Origin: Kribbella qitaiheensis
GTDB taxonomy: Bacteria > Actinomycetota > Actinomycetes > Propionibacteriales > Kribbellaceae
Assembly (NCBI RefSeq): GCF_014217565.1
Contig: NZ_CP043661.1
Coordinates: 4,340,001-4,404,000, forward strand
Direction of reading: 5' to 3'
DNA: 64,000 nt
Below, in pieces: positions 24,548 to 33,262 of this stretch. The position numbers and the translations under genes were made by a program. Within the stretch, counting starts at the first letter, position 1. Each line of letters starts with the position of its first letter. The notes under the pieces were generated by a model that was given only the letters and a program-made list of their open reading frames with translations, was not told the origin of the DNA and ran no database searches.

Positions 24548-25275
24548 CGTCTCTAGATTCAGGTCCGACCCCGCCGCCCCGCTCAGAGGTTCCCCGGATC
24601 GGCCCCGCGAACGCGTCCCACGCGTCCCACGCGACTTACGAGACGATGGACGACCACGAGCTGCTCCGGCTGCACGTGGCCGGTAACCCGGACGCCTTCG
24701 GCTACCTGGTCAAGCGGCACCGGGACCGGATGTGGGCGGTCGCGATCCGTACTCTCGGCGAGCCCGAGGAGGCGGCGGACGCGCTCCAGGAGGCGTTCAT
24801 CTCCGCGTTCCGCCGGGCCGACTCGTTCCGCGGCGACGCCAAGGTGACCACCTGGCTGCACCGGATCGTGGTGAACGCCTGCCTGGACCGGATCCGTCGC
24901 CGCCAGGTGCGGCAGGCCGATCCGCTGCCGGAGGACGAGGACCGCGCGGCCGAGCTGGCCGGACCCGCCGGGGACGATCCGGCCGAGGTCCGCGAGCGCC
25001 GGCTCGACGTCCTGCACGCGCTCAAGCAGATCAACACCGACCAGCGCAGCGCGCTCGTGCTGGTCGACATGGAGGGCTACTCGATCGAGGAGGCGGCCGC
25101 CATCCTCGGCTGTGCGCCGGGCACGGTGAAGAGCCGGTGTGCCCGCGGCCGGGCCAAGCTGCTGCCGCTGCTGCGGCACTGGCAGACGACCCGCGGCGGG
25201 AGCGCCGGAGTACAGGCTGACGCGGTGGCCGAGAAGAAGGCGAAGACGAGCACGGACGCGGTGGGAACCGAATGA
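24544..25275 (+). CDS. sigM: RNA polymerase sigma factor SigM, ECF family
   Basis: The 243-residue protein has ECF regions 2 and 4: FGYLVKRHRDRMWAVAIRTL, DALQEAFISAFRRADSFRG and TTWLHRIVVNACLDRIRRRQ (region 2), then QRSALVLVDMEGYSIEEAAA and GTVKSRCARGRAKL (region 4). Position between the murJ cluster and trxB/trxA matches sigM of Mycobacterium and Streptomyces. The first 34 residues are non-conserved, so ATG 24646 (MDDHELLRLHV) is an alternative start; the ATGA overlap with the pseudokinase gene favours 24544. It is likely controlled by the anti-sigma factor encoded next. Confidence 0.88.
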   Translation: MTSLDSGPTPPPRSEVPRIGPANASHASHATYETMDDHELLRLHVAGNPDAFGYLVKRHRDRMWAVAIRTLGEPEEAADALQEAFISAFRRADSFRGDAKVTTWLHRIVVNACLDRIRRRQVRQADPLPEDEDRAAELAGPAGDDPAEVRERRLDVLHALKQINTDQRSALVLVDMEGYSIEEAAAILGCAPGTVKSRCARGRAKLLPLLRHWQTTRGGSAGVQADAVAEKKAKTSTDAVGTE

Positions 25276-25378
25276 ACGGGTCTGCCGTCGAAGCGGGGTC
25301 GCCCACCCATGACCCGCGATCCCGGAGCATTTCAGCGATGACCACTTTGCGCACCTCCTACAAGGGGGCGAGTTCCCG

Positions 25379-26140
25379 ATGACCGAATCCGGTCTGCCGA
25401 CCAGTGAGCACCTCGACCATCTGTCCACGGACACGATCGCCGACCTGATCGAGAACCTGCTGCCCGCGCCCGAGGCACATCGCGCTCGTGAACATGTGAA
25501 GGCCTGTCCCGACTGCCAGCAGACGTACGACGCGCTGCTGCAGCTGACCGAGGATCTCGCCGACGAGGGTCGGGCCGACATCCCGATCCCGCTCCACGTC
25601 GCCGAGCACCTGGACGCCGTGATCGTGTCCGAGTCCGTACTGCGATCCTCGACCATCGGCGTTCATTCCCTGGCCCAGCTCCGCGAGGAGCCGCGTCGCC
25701 ATCTGCCGAAGGTGATCCTGGCCGCGGCCGCCGTGCTCGCTGTTGCCGCGGCCGGGACCGGTGTGGTGATCAGCACGATGGATCGCAGCAACGAGGGCGC
25801 GGCCGGGATCAGCACGTCCCCGCCCGCGGACGCGGTGCCGGCGCTGAGCACCGACCAGGTCGGTCCGCAGGCGCAGCGCTGGCTGGAGAAGGCCAACGGA
25901 CCTGTCCTGCACGGGGATGTCGCCGAGATCAACTGTGCCAAGGCGTTCGCCGCCGGCAGGTCCAGCCCGCCGCTCCTGCTGGTGCAGCCTACGAAGGTAG
26001 ACGGTAAGCGCGCCACGATGGTCGGTCTGCAAGGCGCTTCGCCGCGAGACATCCAGGTCTTCGTGGTCACCGGTTGTAGTGACGTTGGTAGCGTCGCCAG
26101 CCCGTTCTACGACACCACGGTGACGCTGCGCAACAAGTGA
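25379..26140 (+). CDS. Membrane-anchored zinc-binding anti-sigma factor of SigM
   Basis: The 253-residue protein has an N-terminal anti-sigma domain with the ZAS motif HVKACPDC (H-x3-C-x2-C at about residues 38-45), one transmembrane helix at about 113-135 (LPKVILAAAAVLAVAAAGTG) and an exported C-terminal domain of about 115 residues with two cysteines. This is the RsmA/RsmM-type layout. ATG 25379 follows AAGGGGGCG. It starts 103 bases after sigM; this gap contains no other credible gene. Confidence 0.85.
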   Translation: MTESGLPTSEHLDHLSTDTIADLIENLLPAPEAHRAREHVKACPDCQQTYDALLQLTEDLADEGRADIPIPLHVAEHLDAVIVSESVLRSSTIGVHSLAQLREEPRRHLPKVILAAAAVLAVAAAGTGVVISTMDRSNEGAAGISTSPPADAVPALSTDQVGPQAQRWLEKANGPVLHGDVAEINCAKAFAAGRSSPPLLLVQPTKVDGKRATMVGLQGASPRDIQVFVVTGCSDVGSVASPFYDTTVTLRNK

Positions 26141-26191
26141 TGCCGACGCCGTGAGCCTGCGGCGTGCGGGCGGCGAGGAGTGGGTACCGTG

Positions 26192-26217
26192 GGAATGGTC
26201 GGCCTCTAGGATCCGTT
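26192..26217 (+). promoter_or_regulatory. SigR/SigH-type promoter upstream of trxB
   Basis: GGAAT at 26192-26196 is followed after exactly 18 bases by GTT at 26215-26217. This equals the consensus of the disulfide-stress sigma factors SigR (Streptomyces) and SigH (Mycobacterium), GGAAT-N18-GTT. The site lies 43 bases upstream of the trxB ATG, and trxBA is a classic target of these sigma factors. Confidence 0.85.
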
Positions 26218-26259
26218 GAGTACGACGTACCACTCGACGACAACCGAGGAACCCACTTC

Positions 26260-27246
26260 ATGAGCGACGCAGTCGTCCGCAACGTCATCATCATCGGCTC
26301 CGGCCCGGCCGGATACACAGCCGCGGTGTACGCGGCCCGCGCGCAGCTGGCCCCGCTGGTCTTCGAAGGCTCGGTCACCGCCGGCGGCGCGCTGATGACG
26401 ACGACCGAGGTGGAGAACTACCCCGGTTTCTCCGAGGGCATCATGGGCCCGGCCCTGATGGACGAGATGCGCACGCAGGCCGAGCGCTTCGGCGCCGAGC
26501 TGATCGCCGACGACATCGTCGAGGTCGACCTGACCGGCGACACCAAGTCCGTCACCGACTCCGCCGGCACCGTGCACCGGGCCCGGACCGTGATCCTCGC
26601 GATGGGCTCGGGCTACCGCAAGCTGGGCCTGCCCGACGAGGACCGGATGTCCGGCCACGGCGTGTCCTGGTGTGCGACCTGTGACGGCTTCTTCTTCCGC
26701 CAGCACGAGATCGCCGTCGTCGGTGGTGGCGACACCGCCATCGAGGAGGCGACCTTCCTGACCCGGTTCGCCGACAAGGTGACGATCGTGCACCGTCGCG
26801 ACCAGTTGCGCGCCTCGAAGATCATGGCCGAGCGGGCCTTCACCAACGACAAGATCGAGTTCGCCTGGAACTCCGAGGTCGCCTCGATCCAGGGCGAGGA
26901 CAAGCTGACCGGGATCACCTTGCGCGACACCGTCACCGGTGACACCCGCGAGCTGCCCGTCACCGGCCTGTTCATCGCGATCGGCCACGACCCGCGCTCG
27001 GAGCTGGTCAAGGGCCAGGTCCACCTGGACGAGGAGGGCTACGTGCTGGTCCAGAGCGGCTCCACGAACACCAACCTGCCCGGCGTCTTCGCCGCCGGCG
27101 ACCTGGTCGACCACACCTACCGCCAGGCCGTCACGGCCGCCGGTACGGGCTGTTCGGCCGCGTTGGACGCCGAGCGCTTCCTGGCGACACTGGAACACGC
27201 TGAGAACGCGGCGGCCGCCGCGGCCACCGAGCCGGTCAGCGTCTGA
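26260..27246 (+). CDS. trxB: Thioredoxin-disulfide reductase
   Basis: The 328-residue flavoenzyme has the FAD motif IIGSGPAGYTAAVYAARA, the redox-active CATC (Cys138, Cys141) in SWCATCDGFFF, the NADPH motif VVGGGDTAIEEA with HRRDQLRASK, and the C-terminal FAD segment GVFAAGDLVDHTYRQAVTAAG. It reduces thioredoxin with NADPH. ATG 26260 is chosen because it lies 43 bases after a SigR-type promoter and gives the canonical N terminus. trxA follows after 48 bases. Confidence 0.96.
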   Translation: MSDAVVRNVIIIGSGPAGYTAAVYAARAQLAPLVFEGSVTAGGALMTTTEVENYPGFSEGIMGPALMDEMRTQAERFGAELIADDIVEVDLTGDTKSVTDSAGTVHRARTVILAMGSGYRKLGLPDEDRMSGHGVSWCATCDGFFFRQHEIAVVGGGDTAIEEATFLTRFADKVTIVHRRDQLRASKIMAERAFTNDKIEFAWNSEVASIQGEDKLTGITLRDTVTGDTRELPVTGLFIAIGHDPRSELVKGQVHLDEEGYVLVQSGSTNTNLPGVFAAGDLVDHTYRQAVTAAGTGCSAALDAERFLATLEHAENAAAAAATEPVSV

Positions 27247-27294
27247 CTCCGAACCACCGACACCATTTCGAGCAGCAAACCGAAGGAGATCGCC

Positions 27295-27624
27295 GTGGGC
27301 GAGAAGATGAACGCCGTGACCGACGCCGAGTTCGAGGGCACGGTGCTGAAGAGCGACAAGCCCGTACTGGTGGACTTCTGGGCCGAGTGGTGTGGCCCGT
27401 GCCGTCAGGTCTCCCCGATCCTGGAGGAGCTGGCCGGCGAGCACAGCGACAAGCTCACCTTCCTGAAGATGAACGTGGACGAGAACCCGGTCACCCCGAG
27501 CAACTACCGCGTCACCGGTATCCCTACCATCAATGTCTACGTGAACGGTGAGCTGGCCAAGTCCATCGTGGGAGCGAAGCCGAAGGCAGCGCTGCTCAAG
27601 GAACTGGCCGCCTTCACGAGCTGA
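27295..27624 (+). CDS. trxA: Thioredoxin
   Basis: The 109-residue protein has the active site WCGPC (Cys33, Cys36) and the conserved cis-proline segment VTGIPTINVYVNG. The ribosome site AAGGAGAT lies 6 bases before GTG 27295. It receives electrons from the adjacent TrxB. The stop codon is embedded in a 15-base palindrome GAGCTGAATCAGCTC (27618-27632). Confidence 0.95.
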   Translation: MGEKMNAVTDAEFEGTVLKSDKPVLVDFWAEWCGPCRQVSPILEELAGEHSDKLTFLKMNVDENPVTPSNYRVTGIPTINVYVNGELAKSIVGAKPKAALLKELAAFTS

Positions 27625-27658
27625 ATCAGCTCAGTACCGGCTGACGCAGTACAGCTTG

Positions 27659-27687
27659 AGTGCCCGGCCCGGAGGGGTCTGGGCACT
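27659..27687 (+). terminator. Hairpin after trxA
   Basis: AGTGCCC at 27659-27665 pairs with GGGCACT at 27681-27687 around a GC-rich loop and is followed by TTCC. It separates trxA from cwlM and may end the redox transcript or attenuate read-through into cwlM. Confidence 0.5.
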
Positions 27688-27715
27688 TTCCGCCGCACGG
27701 CAGCAAGGAGCACTG

Positions 27716-28864
27716 ATGGCCGGGAACTCGTTGGATGGCCCGCATGGCGCCAGGATCTACCGGATCGGCGACAGCGGGGACGCGGTCGCCGAGATCATCG
27801 GCAAACTGCAGCGGCTCGGGCTGCTGCAGCCCGGTGATCACTACGTGTACGACGAAGCGACCGCTCAGGCCGTCCGGGGGTTCCAGCAGGCTCGCGGACT
27901 GATGATCGACGGGATCGTCGGTCCGCAGACGTATCGCGCGATCGACGACGCCCGTTGGCGGCTGGGCGACCGGCTGCTGACGTACGTCGTCTCGCACCCG
28001 CTCACCGGCGACGACGTGGCCAGTCTGCAGTCGAAACTGCAGGAGCTCGGCTTCGCCGTCGCCCGGATCGACGGGATCTTCGGACCGGACACCCAGCGCG
28101 CGGTGACCGAGTTCCAGCGCAACATGGGCCTGCCGTCCGACGGCACCTGCGGCCCGTCCACCTTCAAGGCCCTGCAGCGGATCCGCCCGATGGCGACCGG
28201 TGGCCGGCCGGATGCGCTGCGCGCTTCCGAGGCGGTTCGGGCGGCTGGTCCGCGGCTGTCCGGGAAGACCGTCGTGATCGATCCTGGCCATGGTGGTTTC
28301 GACTACGGCTGGGAAGGCCTCGGGCTGCGCGAGTCGGACGTGGCCTACGACCTCGCCTCGCGGATCGAGGGTCGCCTCGGCGCCACCGGCGTACGGGCTT
28401 ACCTGTCCCGCGGCCGGGATCAGGGCCCGGATGAGCTGGCCCGGGCGGCGTTCGCCAACGAGACGGACGCGAACCTCTGCGTCTCCCTGCACACCGACGG
28501 GTCGATGAACCCGGCTGCGCAGGGCGTGGCGACCTATTACTACGGCGCCGACCTGCATGGCGCTTCGTCCAGCGTCGGCGAGCAGTTCGCCGGCCTGGTC
28601 CAGCGCGAGGTCGTCGCCCGTACCGATCTGCTGAACTGCCGGACGCATGCCAAGACCTGGGACCTGCTGCGGCGGACCAAGATGCCCGCCGTACGGCTCG
28701 AGATCGGCTACGTGACGAACCCGCACGATTCGTCGCGGCTGGCGGACCCGGACTTCCGGGACGTCGTGGCCGAGGCGATCGTGGTCGCGATCCAGCGGGT
28801 GTACCTCCCGCCGGAGCAGGACGCCGCGACCGGAATGCTCCGTTTCGGCCAACTCACCGTCTAG
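27716..28864 (+). CDS. cwlM: CwlM-like peptidoglycan regulator (amidase_3 fold with two PG-binding domains)
   Basis: The 382-residue protein has two N-terminal peptidoglycan-binding domains (about 15-75 and 95-160; GFQQARGLMIDGIVGPQTY, FQRNMGLPSDGTCGPSTF) and a C-terminal N-acetylmuramoyl-L-alanine amidase fold: DPGHGGFDYG, LRESDVAYDLA, SLHTDGS and RLEIGYVTNP. There is no signal peptide. The order trxA-cwlM is that of M. tuberculosis Rv3914-Rv3915, where phosphorylated CwlM stimulates MurA in the cytoplasm rather than cleaving cell wall. ATG 27716 follows AGCAAGGAG; longer frames run into trxA. Confidence 0.88.
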   Translation: MAGNSLDGPHGARIYRIGDSGDAVAEIIGKLQRLGLLQPGDHYVYDEATAQAVRGFQQARGLMIDGIVGPQTYRAIDDARWRLGDRLLTYVVSHPLTGDDVASLQSKLQELGFAVARIDGIFGPDTQRAVTEFQRNMGLPSDGTCGPSTFKALQRIRPMATGGRPDALRASEAVRAAGPRLSGKTVVIDPGHGGFDYGWEGLGLRESDVAYDLASRIEGRLGATGVRAYLSRGRDQGPDELARAAFANETDANLCVSLHTDGSMNPAAQGVATYYYGADLHGASSSVGEQFAGLVQREVVARTDLLNCRTHAKTWDLLRRTKMPAVRLEIGYVTNPHDSSRLADPDFRDVVAEAIVVAIQRVYLPPEQDAATGMLRFGQLTV

Positions 28865-28896
28865 GCCTGCCAATAACCCACCGCTCCGCTATGGTT

Positions 28897-28911
28897 TTGG
28901 TTAGAAACCAA
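28897..28911. promoter_or_regulatory. AT-rich inverted repeat TTGGTTAGAAACCAA
   Basis: Perfect 6-base arms around AGA lie between cwlM and the secreted-protein gene starting at 28929. In this GC-rich background an AT-rich dyad close to a start codon is a candidate operator. No regulator gene is adjacent. Confidence 0.4.
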
Positions 28912-28928
28912 CCTGGGGTGGTGTCGCT

Positions 28929-29900
28929 GTGATCCGAGTACTGAGCACTCTGGCTCTACTGGCCACGCTTGTCACTGGCAGCGTGGCCAGTACTGCGTCC
29001 GCCGCGATCTCCACGCCGGCCGCCGAAGTCGGCCGTCTGGTCGCGCTGACCGATCAGCAGTACGAGAACGGCCCGGCGGCGCGAATCCGGTTGATGGATC
29101 CCGCGGTCTACGACTGGAACACCGCGGCCGCCCAGAAATGGTCCTGGTCCCCCACCAGCGCCAACGGGTTCAGCGGACTCACCAGCCTGTGGGGTCTCCC
29201 GAGCGATGTGAAGCTGAGGATGGACCGCGCGGGTGCCTATGTGGCGGTCGTCGCGGATTCGCGTGGGCTGGCCGGGTTGATCACCTACCCAGGTGGACAG
29301 CGGATCTGGGCGGCGAACGTCGGTGCGGCCAACAACCCGCACAGCGTCGAGTTGCTCCCCGACGGCAACGTCGCGGTGGCCGCGAGCTCGGGCGGCTTCG
29401 TCCGCGTCTACACGGCTTCCCAGGGCTCGGCGTCGACCAAGTCGGTCAGCTACTCGCTGCCGGATGCGCACGGCGTGCAATGGGATCCGGTCCGGCAGGT
29501 GCTCTGGGTGCTGGGCGGGAATCGCCTGGCTGCGTTGAAGATCAACGGCACCGCGGCCGCGCCCACGCTCGCGGAGTCGCTCGTGGTCACGCTGCCCACC
29601 AGTGGCGGACACGACCTCACGCCGGTGCTGGAGAACCATGACCGGTTGTGGATCTCCACCGGGTCGAAGGTCTACCAGTTCAGCAAGTCCGCCGGTGCGA
29701 TCGTCAGCACCGAGAACGTCGGCGCGATCAAGAGCGTGAACAGCATGCCGAACGCTCAGCAGGTTCGCACCACTCCGAAGGCCGGCTGCAAGACCACCTG
29801 GTGCACCGACACGGTGAACTTCGCAGTACCGGCGGCGACGCGGACCTTGAGCGGTGCACAGATCTACAAGGCCCGCGTCTGGAGCTCCCGGTACGAGTAG
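28929..29900 (+). CDS. Secreted protein, DUF6528-like beta-propeller candidate
   Basis: The 323-residue protein has a clear Sec signal peptide (VLSTLALLATLVTGSVASTASA, cleavage near residue 26). The mature part consists of repeated beta-rich segments (AGYVAVVADSRG-like, HSVELLPDGNVAVAASSGG, HGVQWDPVRQVLWVLGG, GGHDLTPVLENHDRLWIST) suggesting a beta-propeller. Similar exported proteins carry the label DUF6528; I am not certain of that name. Two cysteines near the C terminus (GCKTTWCTD) may form a disulfide. Function unknown. Confidence 0.7.
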   Translation: MIRVLSTLALLATLVTGSVASTASAAISTPAAEVGRLVALTDQQYENGPAARIRLMDPAVYDWNTAAAQKWSWSPTSANGFSGLTSLWGLPSDVKLRMDRAGAYVAVVADSRGLAGLITYPGGQRIWAANVGAANNPHSVELLPDGNVAVAASSGGFVRVYTASQGSASTKSVSYSLPDAHGVQWDPVRQVLWVLGGNRLAALKINGTAAAPTLAESLVVTLPTSGGHDLTPVLENHDRLWISTGSKVYQFSKSAGAIVSTENVGAIKSVNSMPNAQQVRTTPKAGCKTTWCTDTVNFAVPAATRTLSGAQIYKARVWSSRYE

Positions 29901-29903
29901 GAG

Positions 29904-32051
29904 TCAGTCCTTTTCGAGGGCGATCTTCGGTAGTACGCGTTCCAGGCTGCGCGGTAGCCACCAAGCGCGGGTGCCGAGCAGCCGCAGTACGGCGGGAACT
30001 ATCACGCAGCGGATCAGGAGCGCGTCCAGCAGTACGGCGACCGCGAGGCCAAGTCCGAACTGCTTCAGCATCCGATCCGGGCTGAGCAGGAACGCGCCGA
30101 AGACGACGATCATGATCGCGGCCGCCGCCGTGATCACGCTGCCGGTGTGCGCAAGCCCTTCCCGTACTGCGTTCTGCGCGTCCCCGGTACGCCGCCACTC
30201 CTCATGGATGCGGGAGACCAGGAACACCTCGTAGTCCATCGAGAGGCCGAACACGATGGCGAAGATCATCACCGGGACGAACGCCTCGATCGGACCCGGC
30301 TGGGCACCGAACCAGCCCTGCTGGAACACCAGCGTGATCACGCCGAGCGAAGCGCCGATGCTGAGCAGGTTGAGCAGAGCCGCCTTCAACGGGATCAGCA
30401 CCGACCGGAACACAGCCATCAGCAGGAGCGCCGAGAGGCCGACCACGACCAGTACGAAGATCGGCAGCCGCTTGCTCACCGCACCGGCGAAGTCGTCCGC
30501 CGCGGCCGTCGCTCCACCGACGAGGTAGGTGGCCTTGGTCTGCGTCTCCAGCGCGGGCAACGTGGTGTCCCGGAGCCGCTGAACGAGCTCGCTGGTCGCC
30601 TTGTCCTGCGGCGCGGACCTGGGGAACGCCATCACGGTGGCGACCTTGCCATCGGGCATCAACTGCGGCGGAGTGACCGCGGCGATCCCGGGATCCGCGG
30701 CCAGCGTCCGGCCGAGCGCGTTCGCGGCTGCCTGGTCACCTTCGGAGACTACGATCAGCGGTCCGTTGAAGCCGGGGCCGAATCCCTTGGCCAGCAGGTC
30801 GTACGCCTTCCGGCTGGTCTTGGCCGGGTCGTCGGTGCCCGAGTCGGCGAACCCGAGTCGCATGTCGAGCGCCGGCAGGCAGAGTGCTACCAACGCAACG
30901 GTTCCCAGTACGAGCGGAATCCACGGACCGCGTTGCACCAGCGTCGCCAGCTTCCGCCAGCCATCACCGGGAGTGCGTCGCGACTTGGCGGCGTGCTTGC
31001 GGACACTGCGCTCGATCCGCTTGCCGAACAGGGTGAGTAGCGCGGGCAACAGAGTCACCGTGGCCAGCATCGTCATCAGGACCGTGAGGGTGACGCCGAG
31101 CGCAACGCCTTGCAGGGAACCGAGTCCGAGAGCCAGCAGGCCGAGCAGCGCGATGACGACAGTGCAGCCTGCGAACATCACCGAACGACCGGCTGTGTCG
31201 AGTGCCTTGCGGCCGGCTTCGGCGCGATCGGCGCCTTGCAGGAGTTCGCTGCGGTAGCGGGAGAAGATCAGGAGCGCATAGTCGATGCCGACGCCCAGGC
31301 CGACCAGCATCATCACCGGCGCCGTGTAGGACGGCACTGTGAACAAGCGCGACGCCAGGACGAGCAGGCCGAGGGTGCTGCCGACGGCGAAGACGGCGGT
31401 CAGCAGTGGCAGGCTCGCGGCGAGCAGGGAGCCGAAGAGGAAGACGAGAATCACCAGCGCTGCAAGGATTCCCACGCCTTCGGACGCGCCGCCGCTGCTT
31501 TCCTGAGCACCACGAACGAGGTCGCCACCGAGTTCGACCTGGAGGCCGTCCTTCGCGATCTCCTGCGACTTGTGGATGATCGCGCGGACGTCCTCGGCCG
31601 GCATGTCGGCCGCCGCGACATCGAGCGCGACGGTGGCGTACGCCGTTCTGCCGTCCTGCGACACGGATCCCTGGCTGGTGAAGGGATTCGCGACGCCCGC
31701 GACGTGGGGGAGCTTGCCGATCACGGTCAGCATCTCGCCGATCCGGGCGCGCTGGGGCGACAGGCCGTCGGCGTCGTACAGGACGATCTGGATCGAGTCG
31801 GTCGAGGCCTTCGGCTGGTGTTCGCGGAAGGTGTCGATCACCTGCTGGGAATCCGTGCCGGGGAGCGAGTTGTCGTTGCGGTACTCGCTGCCGACGAGCG
31901 TGGAGCCGACCGTGACGGCTACGAGCGCGAGCACCCACAGGAACACGGCCAGTCCGGCTCGGCGCATGGCCCAGCCGGATACCCGGTGCAGCAGGCCGCC
32001 AGGTGGCTCCTGGTCCGACGCCGGTCGTTGGGTGGTGGTCTGCACGCTCAT
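29904..32051 (-). CDS. MMPL/RND-family membrane transporter
   Basis: The 715-residue protein has about 12 transmembrane helices in two halves of the RND plan: helix 1 near residue 35, an exported loop, then a bundle of helices containing GVGIDYALLIFSRYR, and the second-half equivalent GLSMDYEVFLVSRIHEEWRR near residue 590. These D-Y motifs carry the proton-relay aspartates of MMPL transporters. Substrates in the family are lipids or drugs. It is divergent from a PadR-type repressor gene, the common arrangement for inducible efflux. The promoter spacer contains the palindrome CTACATGTAG. Confidence 0.92.
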   Translation of the reverse strand: MSVQTTTQRPASDQEPPGGLLHRVSGWAMRRAGLAVFLWVLALVAVTVGSTLVGSEYRNDNSLPGTDSQQVIDTFREHQPKASTDSIQIVLYDADGLSPQRARIGEMLTVIGKLPHVAGVANPFTSQGSVSQDGRTAYATVALDVAAADMPAEDVRAIIHKSQEIAKDGLQVELGGDLVRGAQESSGGASEGVGILAALVILVFLFGSLLAASLPLLTAVFAVGSTLGLLVLASRLFTVPSYTAPVMMLVGLGVGIDYALLIFSRYRSELLQGADRAEAGRKALDTAGRSVMFAGCTVVIALLGLLALGLGSLQGVALGVTLTVLMTMLATVTLLPALLTLFGKRIERSVRKHAAKSRRTPGDGWRKLATLVQRGPWIPLVLGTVALVALCLPALDMRLGFADSGTDDPAKTSRKAYDLLAKGFGPGFNGPLIVVSEGDQAAANALGRTLAADPGIAAVTPPQLMPDGKVATVMAFPRSAPQDKATSELVQRLRDTTLPALETQTKATYLVGGATAAADDFAGAVSKRLPIFVLVVVGLSALLLMAVFRSVLIPLKAALLNLLSIGASLGVITLVFQQGWFGAQPGPIEAFVPVMIFAIVFGLSMDYEVFLVSRIHEEWRRTGDAQNAVREGLAHTGSVITAAAAIMIVVFGAFLLSPDRMLKQFGLGLAVAVLLDALLIRCVIVPAVLRLLGTRAWWLPRSLERVLPKIALEKD

Positions 32052-32064
32052 CGAGATCCCCTGA

Positions 32065-32140
32065 AGTTTACCTGTCTACATGTAGCCTTTCTACATGTTG
32101 TCTCCCGACGATAGCAGCTCGATGAGTAGACTGGCTACAT
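32065..32140. promoter_or_regulatory. MMPL promoter and PadR operator sites
   Basis: On the minus strand TAGAAA (32093-32088) and TAAACT (32070-32065) are 17 bases apart and could form the MMPL promoter. The 10-base palindrome CTACATGTAG (32076-32085) fills the spacer. Further CTACAT copies lie at 32091-32096 and 32134-32139, the latter before the padR gene. PadR-family operators often contain ATGTA half-sites, so these are likely binding sites of the adjacent regulator. Confidence 0.65.
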
Positions 32141-32162
32141 ACTGTTTTGGTAGCTTGGCTCC

Positions 32163-32489
32163 ATGAAGGCTGACGCGCTGCGGGGCCACCTCGACCCGAT
32201 GATCCTGGCCGTGGTCGAGCACGAGCCGCTGCATGGCTACGCGGTCATGGAGGCGCTGCTCGAACGCAGCGGCGGCGAGCTCGATCTCCCCACGGGCACG
32301 CTCTATCCGGCCCTTCGACGGCTGGAGCGCGCCGGCTATCTGGCCAGCGAGTGGAGCACGGTCGGTGGGCGCAAGCGGCGTACGTACCAGCTCACCTCGG
32401 CCGGGCAGAAGATGCTCGCGACCGGAAAGACCGAGTGGGACGCCTTTCGCACCGTAGTAGAGGGCGTACTACGGCCTCGCACCAACTGA
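32163..32489 (+). CDS. PadR-family transcriptional regulator
   Basis: The 108-residue protein is a PadR winged helix: ILAVVEHEPLHGYAVMEAL, LPTGTLYPALRRLERAGYL and the wing GGRKRRTYQLTSAGQ. It is a subfamily-2 (short) member, lacking the long C-terminal domain. Divergent orientation to the MMPL transporter and the shared CTACAT sites indicate that it represses the transporter gene and itself. Confidence 0.9.
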   Translation: MKADALRGHLDPMILAVVEHEPLHGYAVMEALLERSGGELDLPTGTLYPALRRLERAGYLASEWSTVGGRKRRTYQLTSAGQKMLATGKTEWDAFRTVVEGVLRPRTN

Positions 32490-32542
32490 CCTCGCTGTTC
32501 GCGGATTCGCCGTCAGGCGAGGCAGAGGCGGTGCGCCGCTGG

Positions 32543-33199
32543 TTAGACGAGGCGGAGGCAGCGGTGCGCTGATCGGCCGACGAAGGCGAGCGGGAGCAGG
32601 ACGAAACCGATCGCGACTGCGAGTCCGCCTGGCCCGGAGTGCTCGGCCAGTGCGCTCAAGGCCGCCATTGCGATAGCGATCATGCTCACCGCGCCGCTGC
32701 TCACCAGGCCGAAGACCGCCGTCGACCTGGTCGCATGGTCGCGGACGGCCGGGTAGCGCAGGCCGATCCCCGAGGCGAGCAGAGCCAGCACGGCTCCGGC
32801 GATCGACAGCATCCCGATCGCTCTCACCAGTTCGCCGAGGAACGCCGTGAGCGCCGTCGGCGATCCGCTGTCCTGGTTCCAGGACCAGACGCCTTCTTGC
32901 CAGACGATCGGCTGGATGAGCATCACCAGGCACAAGGCCAACGCCGTACGACGTCCTTGCGCGATCCCGAGCTCGGCGCGGTAGCCAGGCACCACCTCGT
33001 CGAGCTCACCGAAGTCCGCGACGGCCTGCTGCTCCGCATCCGCGCGGTCGAGCCCGTCGGCCTCGAAGGCTTCGGTCGCGTCCTCGAGGCCGTCCCGGGC
33101 CTCGGCCATCAGGTCGGCACGGCGCCTGCGCGGTCCACTCAGGGCGCGGTTCAGCTCGGTCAGGTAGGTCTCGACCGGGCTGACTCCTGTACTGGGCAC
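32543..33199 (-). CDS. Permease-prefix-domain membrane protein
   Basis: The 218-residue protein begins with a soluble helical domain VETYLTELNRALSGPRRRRADLMAEARDGLEDATEA, like the permease prefix domain 1 seen in proteins encoded beside PadR regulators. About four transmembrane helices follow (about residues 80-210). It is convergent with the padR gene. The function is unknown; family context suggests an accessory to PadR-controlled transport. Confidence 0.7.
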   Translation of the reverse strand: MPSTGVSPVETYLTELNRALSGPRRRRADLMAEARDGLEDATEAFEADGLDRADAEQQAVADFGELDEVVPGYRAELGIAQGRRTALALCLVMLIQPIVWQEGVWSWNQDSGSPTALTAFLGELVRAIGMLSIAGAVLALLASGIGLRYPAVRDHATRSTAVFGLVSSGAVSMIAIAMAALSALAEHSGPGGLAVAIGFVLLPLAFVGRSAHRCLRLV

Positions 33200-33262
33200 G
33201 GCTACCAGTATGGGTTGGCGCCGGCCGAATCACGTCGGGGTCTCCACTGAACTGTCCCTGAC

